From: an uncultured Desulfobulbus sp.
GTDB taxonomy: Bacteria; Desulfobacterota; Desulfobulbia; Desulfobulbales; Desulfobulbaceae
Direction: 5' to 3'
Length of the DNA stretch: 7,292 nt
Assembly: GCA_946539945.1 (NCBI GenBank)
Contig: CAMNHX010000075.1
Location: forward strand, 1 to 7,292
Shown here piece after piece: positions 1-7,161 of the stretch; position 1 is the stretch's first letter; each line of letters opens with the position of its first letter. The position numbers were made by a program, and so were the translations under genes. The notes under the pieces were generated by a model that saw only the letters and a list, made by a program, of their open reading frames with translations, was not told where the DNA came from and ran no database searches.

Positions 1-1039
1 CCATCTCCGGGAAGAGCCGCCGCACGCCTGTGCCGTTCTTGGCCGAGACCTTCAGAACCGGCGCAAAGGGAATGAACTTCAGGGCCAGCCGCACCTCCTC
101 CAGAAGCTGCAACTGCCGTTTGCGGTCCTGTTCCAGCAGATCCCACTTGTTGATGAGGACCATCAGGGCACGGTTCTGTTCCTGGGCATAACTGATGACC
201 TTGGTATCCTGTTCAGTGATACCTTCGCCCGCGTCGAGCAGGATCAGGGCAATGTCACAGCGGCCAATGGCAGACAGGGTCTTCAGAATCGAGAATTTTT
301 CCAGTTTGTCCCTGGTCTTGCCCCTACGGCGGATGCCTGCGGTATCGATGAGAAGATAGGAGTATTGGCCATAGGACAGCCGGGTGTCCACCGCATCGCG
401 GGTCGTGCCTGCCACCTCGGAAACCACCATGCGCGTGTCGCCGGTGATGGTGTTGATAAGCGAGCTTTTGCCCACGTTGGGCCGTCCCAGAAAGGCCACA
501 CGCAGCGTATTTTCCGGCAGTTCCTCGTGCCGTGCCTCGCTGTTCAGGTGCGGCAACAGCGCCTCCATGAGCGCCTCCACCCCGTGCCCATGATCCGCAG
601 AGAGCGGCCAGAGCTGGTCCGCGCCCAGTTCCCAAAAGGGCGTCAGCAAGTCGTGTTCCAGGTCTTCGCTGTCAACCTTGTTGACAAGGTACAGGATTGG
701 TTTTTGCGTGCGTCGGAGAATATCGGCAATTTCCTGGTCTCCGGGCGTCAGTCCCTCGCGACCGTCCAAAAGAAAGAAGATGATGTCTGCCTCTTCTACT
801 GCCAGTAGCGCCTGCTCGCGGATGTGGCTGCCCATGCCTTCATCCTCTTCCTCAATACCGCCGGTGTCCACCAGATTGAAGGCATAGCCCTCCCACTCGA
901 CCTTGGCATAATGCCTGTCCCGGGTGACGCCTGGTGTGGGGTCAACCAAGGCGTCGCGGCGGCGGGTCAGGCGGTTGAACAGGGTGGATTTGCCCACGTT
1001 GGGGCGACCAATCAGGGCAACAAGGGGAATGGTGTTCAT
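1..1039 (-). CDS. der: Ribosome assembly GTPase Der (EngA), N-terminal 346 residues, cut by window edge
   Basis: Der is an essential cytoplasmic GTPase with two consecutive G domains; it binds the 50S subunit and helps its late assembly. Translation from the ATG at 1039-1037 runs without a stop to base 1. G domain 1 shows GRPNVGKS (residues 11-18), GVTRD (37-41), DTGG (58-61), NKVD (120-123) and SAD (147-149). G domain 2 repeats the set: GRPNVGKS (185-192), GTTRD (211-215), DTAG (232-235), NKWD (297-300) and SAK (332-334). The family is usually about 440-490 residues, so the missing part should be the end of G domain 2 and the C-terminal KH-like domain that contacts rRNA. The start codon overlaps the stop of the upstream kinase gene as ATGA, with only a weak AGG four bases before the ATG, so translation is probably coupled to that gene. 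Identity is certain; it is partial only because of the window boundary. Confidence 0.98.
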   Translation of the reverse strand, partial: MNTIPLVALIGRPNVGKSTLFNRLTRRRDALVDPTPGVTRDRHYAKVEWEGYAFNLVDTGGIEEEDEGMGSHIREQALLAVEEADIIFFLLDGREGLTPGDQEIADILRRTQKPILYLVNKVDSEDLEHDLLTPFWELGADQLWPLSADHGHGVEALMEALLPHLNSEARHEELPENTLRVAFLGRPNVGKSSLINTITGDTRMVVSEVAGTTRDAVDTRLSYGQYSYLLIDTAGIRRRGKTRDKLEKFSILKTLSAIGRCDIALILLDAGEGITEQDTKVISYAQEQNRALMVLINKWDLLEQDRKRQLQLLEEVRLALKFIPFAPVLKVSAKNGTGVRRLFPEM

Positions 1040-2028
1040 AATACCTGTTTGAAGTGCTGATGACATTGACGGGCAAGGCTGCGCAGACCTGCATACCGGG
1101 CAAATTCCTCCCGCGCAAGCAGGGCTGCTAGGCTGGCAGAGGCAGGCGCAAGAAAGCGGGCGAAAAAGGGCTTGCCTCTTGTGTGGCTCAAAAAGGCAAA
1201 GGCGCCCAGAATTTGCAGGTTGCGCTGGACAGAGAGTAGCAGGAATTCGTGACGGAACTGGGCATCGTCGTAGGGCATGAGGCGGTGCAGCGCGGTCAGA
1301 TAGCTGTCCAGAAGATGCGCCTGGGTGTCCTTGGGCAAGGCAGCATAAGGGTCAAGGAGGAGTGAGGCCAGATCATAGGCGAGTGGCCCCAGTCGTCCTC
1401 CCTGAAAGTCAATAAAGCAGGGCTGGCCCTGAACGAGCATGATGTTTCGACTCTGGCAGTCCCGGTGCAAAAAGAAACAGGCTGGCGCGGCAGAGGCGGC
1501 CCTGGCAAGGTCCTGACATTCAGCAGCAAGTTGGGCCTGGTCAAAGGCAAGCCCCAGTATATCCGTACAGCAGGCGCGGAGGAAATAGCCGCTTTCCCGG
1601 TCCTGCATGAGTTTTTCGTCATAGCGGGGCGTATCCCAGCACCAGTCCGGGTCAAAGCCCTCTGCGCCAGCGGTCTGCATCTGCGCCAGACGGGTCACAG
1701 CAGCCTCGTACAGCGCCAAGCGGGCAGCAGCGTCCCCTGTTGCGCCGTGAAGCCGCTGGTCTCCCAAATCCTCGCAGAGTACAAGTCCGCTTTGCTCGTC
1801 CCAGTCGTGGATTTCCGGCACTGCTGCCCCCTTTTGGTAGAGGTGGCGGCCAATGAGAGCCATGCTCCGTGCTTCGGCAAAGTCCTTGGGTTCAGGATGC
1901 TCTGGTGGCAACACAGCCAGCAAGGGCTGTTTGCCGGGCAGGCGGAAAAAACGGCGGGCAGAGCCGTCGGCCTGCAAGGGGACAGTGTCCGGGGCCTGCA
2001 GACGGGACAGAATATCAGCAGTTTTCAT
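1036..2028 (-). CDS. amgK: AmgK-like anomeric sugar kinase (aminoglycoside phosphotransferase fold)
   Basis: This 330-residue cytoplasmic protein has the aminoglycoside phosphotransferase (APH) kinase fold and resembles AmgK, which phosphorylates the anomeric carbon of MurNAc and GlcNAc during peptidoglycan recycling. Visible motifs in order: DGSARRFFRL (21-30), a nucleotide-binding loop like that of AmgK; CEDLGD (85-90); the catalytic loop HRDCQSRNIM (188-197) with Asp190 and Asn195; and the metal-binding IDFQ (206-209, Asp207) followed by GGRLGPLAYDLASLL. The residue after IDFQ is Gly, where I recall an Asp in characterised AmgK proteins, so substrate preference could differ. Length fits the family. 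The start overlaps the stop of the murU-like gene (ATGA) and has a good GAGGA Shine-Dalgarno six bases upstream. Its own stop overlaps the der start. Pairing with a MurU-like nucleotidyltransferase supports the recycling role. Kinase family is very likely; the exact sugar is inferred. Confidence 0.82.
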   Translation of the reverse strand: MKTADILSRLQAPDTVPLQADGSARRFFRLPGKQPLLAVLPPEHPEPKDFAEARSMALIGRHLYQKGAAVPEIHDWDEQSGLVLCEDLGDQRLHGATGDAAARLALYEAAVTRLAQMQTAGAEGFDPDWCWDTPRYDEKLMQDRESGYFLRACCTDILGLAFDQAQLAAECQDLARAASAAPACFFLHRDCQSRNIMLVQGQPCFIDFQGGRLGPLAYDLASLLLDPYAALPKDTQAHLLDSYLTALHRLMPYDDAQFRHEFLLLSVQRNLQILGAFAFLSHTRGKPFFARFLAPASASLAALLAREEFARYAGLRSLARQCHQHFKQVL

Positions 2029-2924
2029 GGTTTTTCCTCACTGTCTACCTCCGGGTCGCCGGTGATGATGCGGTTGGCAAAACAGGCTTGTTCCGGGACA
2101 AGTGCGCCATCCCAGACCACGCAGTTTTCCAGCCTTGCGCCCGGGCCAATGCTTGCGCCCACACCGATACAGCCCCAGCCCAGAAGTTGCGCCTCTTCAG
2201 AGACCTGCGCCTTGTCTTCGATACGCCACTCGTCAGGCTGCAAGAGTTTTTGGTGCAGATCCAGATAATCGGCGGGTGTGCCCATGTCCTGCCAGAAGAC
2301 CTTGTCCACGCGCACAAATCCCACAATCCCGGTCTGGGCCAGTTCCTGATACAGATCAATGATGTGGAAGAAGCGATGCGCTGGAATGCGTTCCAACACT
2401 TCCGGGTTTACCACCTGCACGCCGGTGAAGGCCAGAAGGTTCTGGTCTTCCGGGAGCTGACCCACTGAACCAAAACCGGTCACGCAGTCGCCTGCTATGT
2501 GGACTGTATTGAAGCGCGGCAGATCGTGCAGGGACAGAGTGACCGCCTTGCCGCTTGCCCGGTGCGCCGCAAGGAGCGCAGGCAGGTCCAGGTGGTGGAA
2601 GAGGTCGCCGTTCATCACCAGAAGAGGCTCGTCTGCAAGCTGGGGCAGGGCTTCGCGCAGACTGCCGCCTGTGCCCAGGATTTCCGGCTCGATTTGCAAC
2701 CTGATTCGGGCCGGACCAGGGGGGCGGTGCTGGACCGCTGCCTCAATCTGCCCGGCCAGATGATGGGCATTGACAATGATGTGTTGACAACCAGCCTCCT
2801 CCAGTTGCTGCAAGGCGTGCCACAAGAGGGGCTGGTTCAAGACAGGAAAGAGCGGCTTGGGCCGCAAAAGCGTGTAGGGTTTGAGCCGGGTGCCAAAGCC
2901 CGCGGCCAGAAGCATGGCTTGCAT
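2025..2924 (-). CDS. murU: MurU-like sugar-1-phosphate nucleotidyltransferase with C-terminal hexapeptide-like tail
   Basis: This 299-residue cytoplasmic enzyme probably transfers a nucleotide to a sugar 1-phosphate. With the adjacent AmgK-like kinase, the best guess is UTP plus MurNAc-1-phosphate giving UDP-MurNAc, which bypasses de novo synthesis. Motifs: the pyrophosphorylase signature LLAAGFGTRLKPYT (5-18) with RPKP (21-24); GTGGSLREAL (84-93); the metal-binding NGD (105-107); and WQDMGTPADY (211-220), matching the W-x-D-x-GT motif near the end of MurU-type domains. Beyond about residue 236 there is a further stretch of about 50 residues with Ile/Val/Gly spacing typical of a left-handed beta helix (for example IGVGASIG at 253-260). 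MurU of Pseudomonas, about 223 residues, lacks this; mannose-1-phosphate guanylyltransferases have something similar. Substrate is therefore less sure than fold. The ATG at 2924 has a weak upstream GAG; another ATG lies three codons in. First gene of the leftward operon. Confidence 0.75.
   Translation of the reverse strand: MQAMLLAAGFGTRLKPYTLLRPKPLFPVLNQPLLWHALQQLEEAGCQHIIVNAHHLAGQIEAAVQHRPPGPARIRLQIEPEILGTGGSLREALPQLADEPLLVMNGDLFHHLDLPALLAAHRASGKAVTLSLHDLPRFNTVHIAGDCVTGFGSVGQLPEDQNLLAFTGVQVVNPEVLERIPAHRFFHIIDLYQELAQTGIVGFVRVDKVFWQDMGTPADYLDLHQKLLQPDEWRIEDKAQVSEEAQLLGWGCIGVGASIGPGARLENCVVWDGALVPEQACFANRIITGDPEVDSEEKP
2035..2039 (-). promoter_or_regulatory. Shine-Dalgarno of the amgK-like gene, inside the murU-like gene
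   Basis: On the minus strand GAGGA lies six bases before the ATG at 2028. It sits in the last codons of the upstream coding region. It supports the ATG at 2028 as the start and direct re-initiation at the ATGA overlap. Confidence 0.7.
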
Positions 2925-2950
2925 AAGACTCTAAAGAGGTGTCGGAAAAT

Positions 2951-2979
2951 TTGACGCTTCCCGGGAAGCTGGGTACATA
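2951..2979 (+). promoter_or_regulatory. Candidate sigma-70 promoter for the hisHF-GNAT gene, containing a 14-bp palindrome
   Basis: A -35 box TTGACG (2951-2956, five of six consensus bases) is followed after 17 bases by TACATA (2974-2979, three of six) as a weak -10. This points right, towards the HisHF gene, and would give a leader of about 110 bases. The spacer contains a perfect palindrome GCTTCCCGGGAAGC (2956-2969), a plausible site for a dimeric regulator. I found no convincing -35/-10 pair for the divergent murU-like gene, whose start is 27 bases from this -35 box, so one regulator here could affect both directions. The weak -10 keeps confidence modest. Confidence 0.45.
2956..2969. repeat. 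Perfect 14-bp palindrome in the divergent intergenic region
   Basis: GCTTCCCGGGAAGC equals its own reverse complement over all 14 bases; the flanking bases do not extend it. It lies 32 bases upstream of the murU-like start and 130 bases upstream of the hisHF start. In DNA it could be an operator; as RNA it has no loop, so it is unlikely to act as a hairpin. Confidence 0.6.
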
Positions 2980-2995
2980 AGGGGGCAGGGTGCAG

Positions 2996-3032
2996 AGGCA
3001 TCCGACCCGGCTGTCGCATTGTGCCTGTTTTT
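2996..3032 (+). promoter_or_regulatory. Possible terminator-like hairpin in the hisHF leader
   Basis: AGGCA (2996-3000) pairs with TGCCT (3022-3026), and inside it CGAC (3003-3006) pairs with GTCG (3013-3016) around a six-base loop. An asymmetric internal loop separates the two helices. Five T follow at 3028-3032. The layout resembles a weak intrinsic terminator or attenuator between the candidate promoter and the start codon. There is no run of histidine codons nearby, so it is not a classical his leader-peptide attenuator. The stem is short, so chance is a real alternative. Confidence 0.25.
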
Positions 3033-3039
3033 GGACGCT

Positions 3040-3067
3040 CTTGCCACGGAAAAGCGCGTCTGGCAGG
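3040..3067 (+). promoter_or_regulatory. Second small hairpin in the hisHF leader
   Basis: CTTGCCA (3040-3046) can pair with TGGCAGG (3061-3067), seven pairs with one G-U, around a 14-base loop. GGCA of its right arm could instead pair with TGCC at 3022-3025 of the upstream hairpin, so the two structures could compete. Function is not shown by the sequence. Confidence 0.25.
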
Positions 3068-3088
3068 TCTCTCTGAATTTTCACTTTC

Positions 3089-3092
3089 AAGG
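3089..3092 (+). promoter_or_regulatory. Shine-Dalgarno deciding the hisHF-GNAT start
   Basis: AAGG lies six bases before the ATG at 3099. The protein from this ATG begins [12 protein letters not shown], the usual HisH amino terminus, so this start is preferred over an in-frame GTG at 3021. Confidence 0.65.
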
Positions 3093-3098
3093 CAGAAC

Positions 3099-5204
3099 AT
3101 GATAACCTTGCTTGATTACGGCGCAGGCAACGTGCGTTCAGTGGTGAACGCCCTGGAGCATCTGGGCGGACAGCTCAAAACCGCAACAGGCCCGGAAGAC
3201 ATCGATCAGGCTGAAAGCCTGCTGTTTCCGGGAGTGGGCAACTTTGGTGCCTTGATGCGCACCTTGCGGGAAACAGGTCTGAAAGAGGCGCTGATCCGCT
3301 ATCTCCGTTCAGGACGCCCCTTTTTCGGCATCTGTGTGGCACTTCAGGCGCTCTACGGGTCCAGCGAGGAAGCGCCAGAGGAGGCAGGGTTGAGGCTGTA
3401 TCCCGGCACGGTGCAGCGCTTTCCTGCAGGGCTGGCAGTGCCGCATATCGGCTGGAACGGCATCCGGGCGCTGCAAGCGTCGCCTTTCTTTGCCGGGCTT
3501 GCGGGCGATGAAAAGTTCTACTTTGTGCATTCCTACAGAATGCCGGTGTGCAGCGGCCCGGAAGTGCTGGCAGTCAGCGATTACGGGAGTGAATACGTGA
3601 GCGCGGCAGGAAGGGGCTGCCAGATCGCCACCCAGTTTCATCCGGAAAAGAGCGGCAAGGCCGGTCTGCGGCTCTTGGAGAATTTTCTGGCCTTGAGCCG
3701 TGAGTCCAGTGCGCTTGGCGGTGTTTTGCCTCTGCGTTGCCCGGCCAAAACAGAACTGGCCCGGCGCGTCATCGCCTGTTTGGATGTGCGCGCCAATGAT
3801 GCAGGCGATCTGGTGGTCACCAAGGGTGACCAGTACGATGTGCGCGAGGCAGGCAACGTGCGCAACCTGGGTAAGCCAGTGGCGCTGGCTGCCGACTACT
3901 ACGAACAGGGCGCAGACGAGATCACCTTCCTCAATATTACCGGCTTCCGGGATTTTCCGCTGGACGACCAGCCCATGCTTCGGGTGTTGGAGGAGACTTC
4001 CAAAAAGGTCTTTGTGCCGCTCACCATTGGCGGCGGCATCCGCGACTTCGTTGACAAGAACGGCGTCTATACCCCGGCGCTTGCCGTGGCTGATCGCTAC
4101 TTCCGGGCGGGCGCGGACAAGGTTTCCATCGGCTCGGACGCAGTGGCCATTGTGGAGGGCTTTTTGGAAACGGGAGAGGCAGACGGTGTCTCGGCCATTG
4201 AAGCCATAGCCCGGGTGTACGGCAACCAGGCAGTGGTGATCTCCATTGACCCGCGCCGCGTGTACGTTCACAGTCCGAAAGACGTGCCCAACCCGCGTAT
4301 TCAGTGTCTGGAGACTGCCTTTCCCGGCCCGAATGGCGAAGGCTTTTGCTGGTATCAGTGTACCGTGAAGGGTGGGCGCGAGGGACGGCCTGTGGATGCG
4401 GTGACGCTGGCGCAGGTCTGCGAGCAACTGGGCGCAGGCGAGATCCTTTTGAACTGCATTGACCGCGACGGCACAGGCGCGGGCTTTGATTTGGAACTGG
4501 TGACTGCGGTGAAAAAGGCGGTGGGCATTCCGGTGATTGCCTCCAGCGGCGCAGGTGCGGCCAGCCATTTTGTGGACGTGTTCACCCAAACCAACGCGGA
4601 TGCAGCCCTGGCTGCCGGGATCTTCCACCGGAAAGAAGTGCCCATTGCAGCGGTGAAGGAGGCAATGCGGCAGGCGGACATTCCTGTGCGGCTCGTCAAT
4701 ACTGCGGCCCCAGTGCAAGCGGTACGCATTGCACCTGCTGCAGAAGACGACCTGCGGGAAATCCTTGCCCTGCAGTATCTGGCCTATCAAAGCGAAGCCA
4801 AACTTTGGAATAATCCCAATATTCAGCCGCTGACACAGACTCTGGATGAGGTGCGGCAGGAATACCGACAGGGACTCGTCCTGAAGGCAGTGGATGCTGA
4901 TGGTGTCATCATAGGTTCTGTCAGATGCCACCTTGAGAACGACACAGTGTATATCGGCAAGCTGATGGTGCATCCGGCAAGGCAGAATCAGGGCTTGGGG
5001 ACAAGGCTGCTCCTTGCCGTGGAACAGTTCTATCCGGGCAAACGCTACGAACTCTTCACCAGCAGCAAAAGCGCAGGCAATATCCGTCTGTATGAAAAAT
5101 TGGGGTACACTGTTTTTGCAGAAAAGCAAAGCACAGCACCATTGCGCTTTGTGTATCTGGAAAAAGGGGCTGTTGGTACAGAAGCGCCGACCACCCAGAC
5201 CTGA
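3099..5204 (+). CDS. hisHF: Trifunctional fusion: imidazole glycerol phosphate synthase HisH-HisF (HIS7 type) plus GNAT acetyltransferase
   Basis: This 701-residue protein makes imidazole glycerol phosphate and AICAR from PRFAR and glutamine in histidine synthesis, and carries an added acetyltransferase. Residues 1-202 are the HisH glutaminase: PGVG oxyanion strand (44-47), nucleophile Cys79 in GICVALQ, and His181/Glu183 in FHPEK. Residues 219-532 are the HisF barrel: Asp229 in IACLDV, Asp384 in SIDPRRVYV, Asp455 in NCIDRDG, and the ammonia-gate set Arg223, Glu274, Lys341, Glu448. This cyclase is about 315 residues rather than about 255, with the extra segments and signatures of fungal HIS7 ([35 protein letters not shown]). 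After a linker of about eight residues, 541-688 form a GNAT domain with the acetyl-CoA loop QNQGLG (629-634) and a [13 protein letters not shown] helix (658-670). No internal start has a ribosome site, so one polypeptide is expected. The GNAT substrate is unknown. No other his gene is in the window. Confidence 0.93.
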   Translation: MITLLDYGAGNVRSVVNALEHLGGQLKTATGPEDIDQAESLLFPGVGNFGALMRTLRETGLKEALIRYLRSGRPFFGICVALQALYGSSEEAPEEAGLRLYPGTVQRFPAGLAVPHIGWNGIRALQASPFFAGLAGDEKFYFVHSYRMPVCSGPEVLAVSDYGSEYVSAAGRGCQIATQFHPEKSGKAGLRLLENFLALSRESSALGGVLPLRCPAKTELARRVIACLDVRANDAGDLVVTKGDQYDVREAGNVRNLGKPVALAADYYEQGADEITFLNITGFRDFPLDDQPMLRVLEETSKKVFVPLTIGGGIRDFVDKNGVYTPALAVADRYFRAGADKVSIGSDAVAIVEGFLETGEADGVSAIEAIARVYGNQAVVISIDPRRVYVHSPKDVPNPRIQCLETAFPGPNGEGFCWYQCTVKGGREGRPVDAVTLAQVCEQLGAGEILLNCIDRDGTGAGFDLELVTAVKKAVGIPVIASSGAGAASHFVDVFTQTNADAALAAGIFHRKEVPIAAVKEAMRQADIPVRLVNTAAPVQAVRIAPAAEDDLREILALQYLAYQSEAKLWNNPNIQPLTQTLDEVRQEYRQGLVLKAVDADGVIIGSVRCHLENDTVYIGKLMVHPARQNQGLGTRLLLAVEQFYPGKRYELFTSSKSAGNIRLYEKLGYTVFAEKQSTAPLRFVYLEKGAVGTEAPTTQT

Positions 5205-5237
5205 ATTTTTGAGCGTGGACCAGGCAGGCGCTGATTC

Positions 5238-5266
5238 TTGCATTTTTTCCGGCTTTTTGGTTTAGT
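5238..5266 (+). promoter_or_regulatory. Weak candidate promoter for typA
   Basis: TTGCAT (5238-5243) and TTTAGT (5261-5266) are 17 bases apart, matching three and four consensus bases. If used, transcription would begin near 5273 and the hairpin at 5284-5307 would form in the typA leader. It is the only pair I can place between the two genes, and it is weak. Confidence 0.22.
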
Positions 5267-5283
5267 ACTTCCCTTTTGTCTCT

Positions 5284-5320
5284 GGCGCGAAGCGAACGGC
5301 TCGCGCCTTCCTTTTTTTCT
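5284..5320 (+). terminator. Intrinsic terminator or attenuator between hisHF-GNAT and typA
   Basis: GGCGCGA (5284-5290) pairs perfectly with TCGCGCC (5301-5307) around a ten-base loop. An alternative with a bulged A adds AGC/GCT inside the stem. The right arm is followed by TTCC and seven T (5312-5318). This is a typical Rho-independent terminator for the upstream gene, 80 bases after its stop. Only 15 bases separate the U-tract region from the typA ATG, too few for a promoter. typA transcription must therefore start upstream and pass through this element, or start very close to the ATG. Confidence 0.65.
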
Positions 5321-5335
5321 ATCCTGACCTTTTTT

Positions 5336-7132
5336 ATGAAGCAACAAAATATCCGTAATGTTGCGATCATCGCCCACGTTGACCACGGTAAAACCACACT
5401 TGTTGACCAGCTCTTCCGGCAAAGCGGTATGTTCCGCGACAACCAGCAGGTGGCAGAACGCCTCATGGATTCCATGGAGCTTGAGCGTGAGCGCGGCATT
5501 ACCATTGCCGCGAAAAACGGATCGTACCGGTATGGTGACTATCAGATCAACATCATTGACACCCCAGGTCACGCTGATTTTGGCGGGCAGGTGGAGCGCG
5601 TCCTGCGCATGGCAGACGGCGCGGTTTTGCTGGTTGACGCTCAAGAAGGCCCCATGCCCCAGACCTTTTTCGTGGTCAAAAAGGCCCTAGCAGCAAAGCT
5701 CCCGATTCTTCTGGTGGTCAACAAGATCGATAAGCCCGCAGCCCGGCCAGATTGGGCGGTTGACCAGGTCTTTGACCTGCTGGCACGGCTGGGCGCACCA
5801 GACGAGATACTGGACTTTCCGGTGGTCTATGCCTCTGCCAAGAGCGGCTATGCCCTGAACAGTCTGGATGACTCGCCGGAAGGCGCGAACATGGACGCCA
5901 TCAGCGAAATGATCGTCAAACACGTACCGCCACCACCCGGCGATCCAGAAGGGCCTTTGCAGCTCCAGATCGCCACCATTGACTATTCGCCCTATCTGGG
6001 GCGTCTGGGTACAGGCAAGGTGACCAGCGGCCACTTTGACCTGCGCACGCCGCTGGTCATGGTGCGCCGCGATGGCAGCATTGCTCCTGCCCGTATCAAC
6101 AAAATCTTTGCCTTTGACGGCGATCAGAAGGCGCCGGTGGATGAGGCTTCCTGCGGAGCCATTGTCTCGGTTGCGGGCATGGAGGATGTGACTGTGGGTG
6201 TGACCTTCACTGATCCTGAAAACCCGCAGCCCCTGCCAGTGATCGAAATTGATCCACCCACCATTGCCATGCAGTTCATTCCCAATGACTCGCCCTTTGC
6301 CGGACAGGAGGGCAAGTTCGTGACCTCGCGTCACCTTGAGGAGCGTCTGAAGCGTGAAACCCTGGCAGACGTGGCCTTGCAGGTAGAGCCTCTGGGGCGG
6401 GGCGGCGGCTTTCAGGTGGCGGGGCGGGGCGAACTGCACCTCTCCATTCTGATTGAGAAAATGCGGCGTGAAGGCTACGAGTTTCAGGTCACGCGGCCCC
6501 AGGTCATCATGCGCGAGGAAAATGGCCAGAAGTTGGAGCCTTACGAAGAACTGTCCATTGATGTGGATGATCAGTATCAGGGCGTGGTCATTGAAAAGCT
6601 GGGGCGGCTCAAGGGCGTGCTCATTGATATGCAGGTGGGTCAGGAGCTGACCCGCATGAAGTTCAGGATTCCGACCCGGGGGCTTCTAGGCTACCGCTCG
6701 GTTTTTATGACCGACACCCACGGCATGGGCGTGATGAACTATATCTTTGCCGAATGGGGACCCTATGCGGGCGAGATCCAGAACCGCGTCAACGGCGTGA
6801 TGGTGGTCAAGGAGAGCGCCACTACCGTGGCCTACGCGCTCTTTAATTTGCAGGAACGAGGACGCCTCTTTCTGGGGCCAGGCGTGGAGGTGTATCCGGG
6901 CATGATCATTGGCGAACATTGCCGCCAGACCGATCTGGTCGTCAATCCGGCCAAGGGCAAGAAGCTGACCAATATCCGCGCTGCCGGCTCGGATGACGCG
7001 GTCATTTTGACCCCGCCTCTTGACATGAGTCTGGAAGAATGTATAGCCTACATCAACGATGACGAACTGGTGGAAATCACGCCCAAGGCCATTCGCCTGC
7101 GCAAAAAGCCCGGCGTGAAGGCGCATATCTGA
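5336..7132 (+). CDS. typA: Translational GTPase TypA/BipA
   Basis: TypA (BipA) is a cytoplasmic ribosome-binding GTPase of the EF-G/LepA class that assists ribosome assembly and stress or cold adaptation. The 598-residue product has the family's usual length of about 600. The G domain shows AHVDHGKT (13-20), RGITI (53-57), DTPGH (75-79), NKID (129-132) and SAK (167-169). The middle holds the EF-G-like beta-barrel and alpha/beta domains (for example [18 protein letters not shown]), and the C-terminal part has the BipA-specific block [21 protein letters not shown]. No key residue is missing. I chose the ATG at 5336 because the family sequence begins directly there ([20 protein letters not shown]); an in-frame TTG at 5276 would translate the upstream hairpin. 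No Shine-Dalgarno is visible: the bases before the ATG are a pyrimidine run, so initiation may rely on ribosomal protein S1 or a very short leader. It stands alone, with hairpins on both sides. Confidence 0.98.
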   Translation: MKQQNIRNVAIIAHVDHGKTTLVDQLFRQSGMFRDNQQVAERLMDSMELERERGITIAAKNGSYRYGDYQINIIDTPGHADFGGQVERVLRMADGAVLLVDAQEGPMPQTFFVVKKALAAKLPILLVVNKIDKPAARPDWAVDQVFDLLARLGAPDEILDFPVVYASAKSGYALNSLDDSPEGANMDAISEMIVKHVPPPPGDPEGPLQLQIATIDYSPYLGRLGTGKVTSGHFDLRTPLVMVRRDGSIAPARINKIFAFDGDQKAPVDEASCGAIVSVAGMEDVTVGVTFTDPENPQPLPVIEIDPPTIAMQFIPNDSPFAGQEGKFVTSRHLEERLKRETLADVALQVEPLGRGGGFQVAGRGELHLSILIEKMRREGYEFQVTRPQVIMREENGQKLEPYEELSIDVDDQYQGVVIEKLGRLKGVLIDMQVGQELTRMKFRIPTRGLLGYRSVFMTDTHGMGVMNYIFAEWGPYAGEIQNRVNGVMVVKESATTVAYALFNLQERGRLFLGPGVEVYPGMIIGEHCRQTDLVVNPAKGKKLTNIRAAGSDDAVILTPPLDMSLEECIAYINDDELVEITPKAIRLRKKPGVKAHI

Positions 7133-7161
7133 TTGCAAACAGCCTTTGTCCTTGACCAAGC

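Noticed and set aside
1465..2268. 267-codon plus-strand frame across the amgK/murU junction
   Set aside because: It overlaps two well-supported minus-strand genes and encodes nothing recognisable.
3021..3098. In-frame GTG start that would add 26 residues to HisH
   Set aside because: No ribosome site precedes it, the added residues do not look like HisH, and the ATG at 3099 has AAGG upstream and begins the known family sequence.
2980..3098. Histidine-rich leader peptide for classical his attenuation
   Set aside because: No short frame with consecutive histidine codons is present in the leader.
4713..4715. GTG as a separate start for the GNAT domain
   Set aside because: No Shine-Dalgarno lies in front and the frame is continuous from HisF, so an independent GNAT protein is not supported.
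3309..5243. 644-codon open frame antisense to hisHF-GNAT
   Set aside because: It is the mirror of a GC-rich gene with clear homology on the plus strand. The translation shows no recognisable domain and no ribosome site.
5276..5335. In-frame TTG start that would add 20 residues to TypA
   Set aside because: It would translate the terminator-like hairpin, and TypA family proteins begin at the ATG at 5336.
5687..6439. 250-codon minus-strand frame inside typA
   Set aside because: Antisense shadow of a conserved gene, without motifs.
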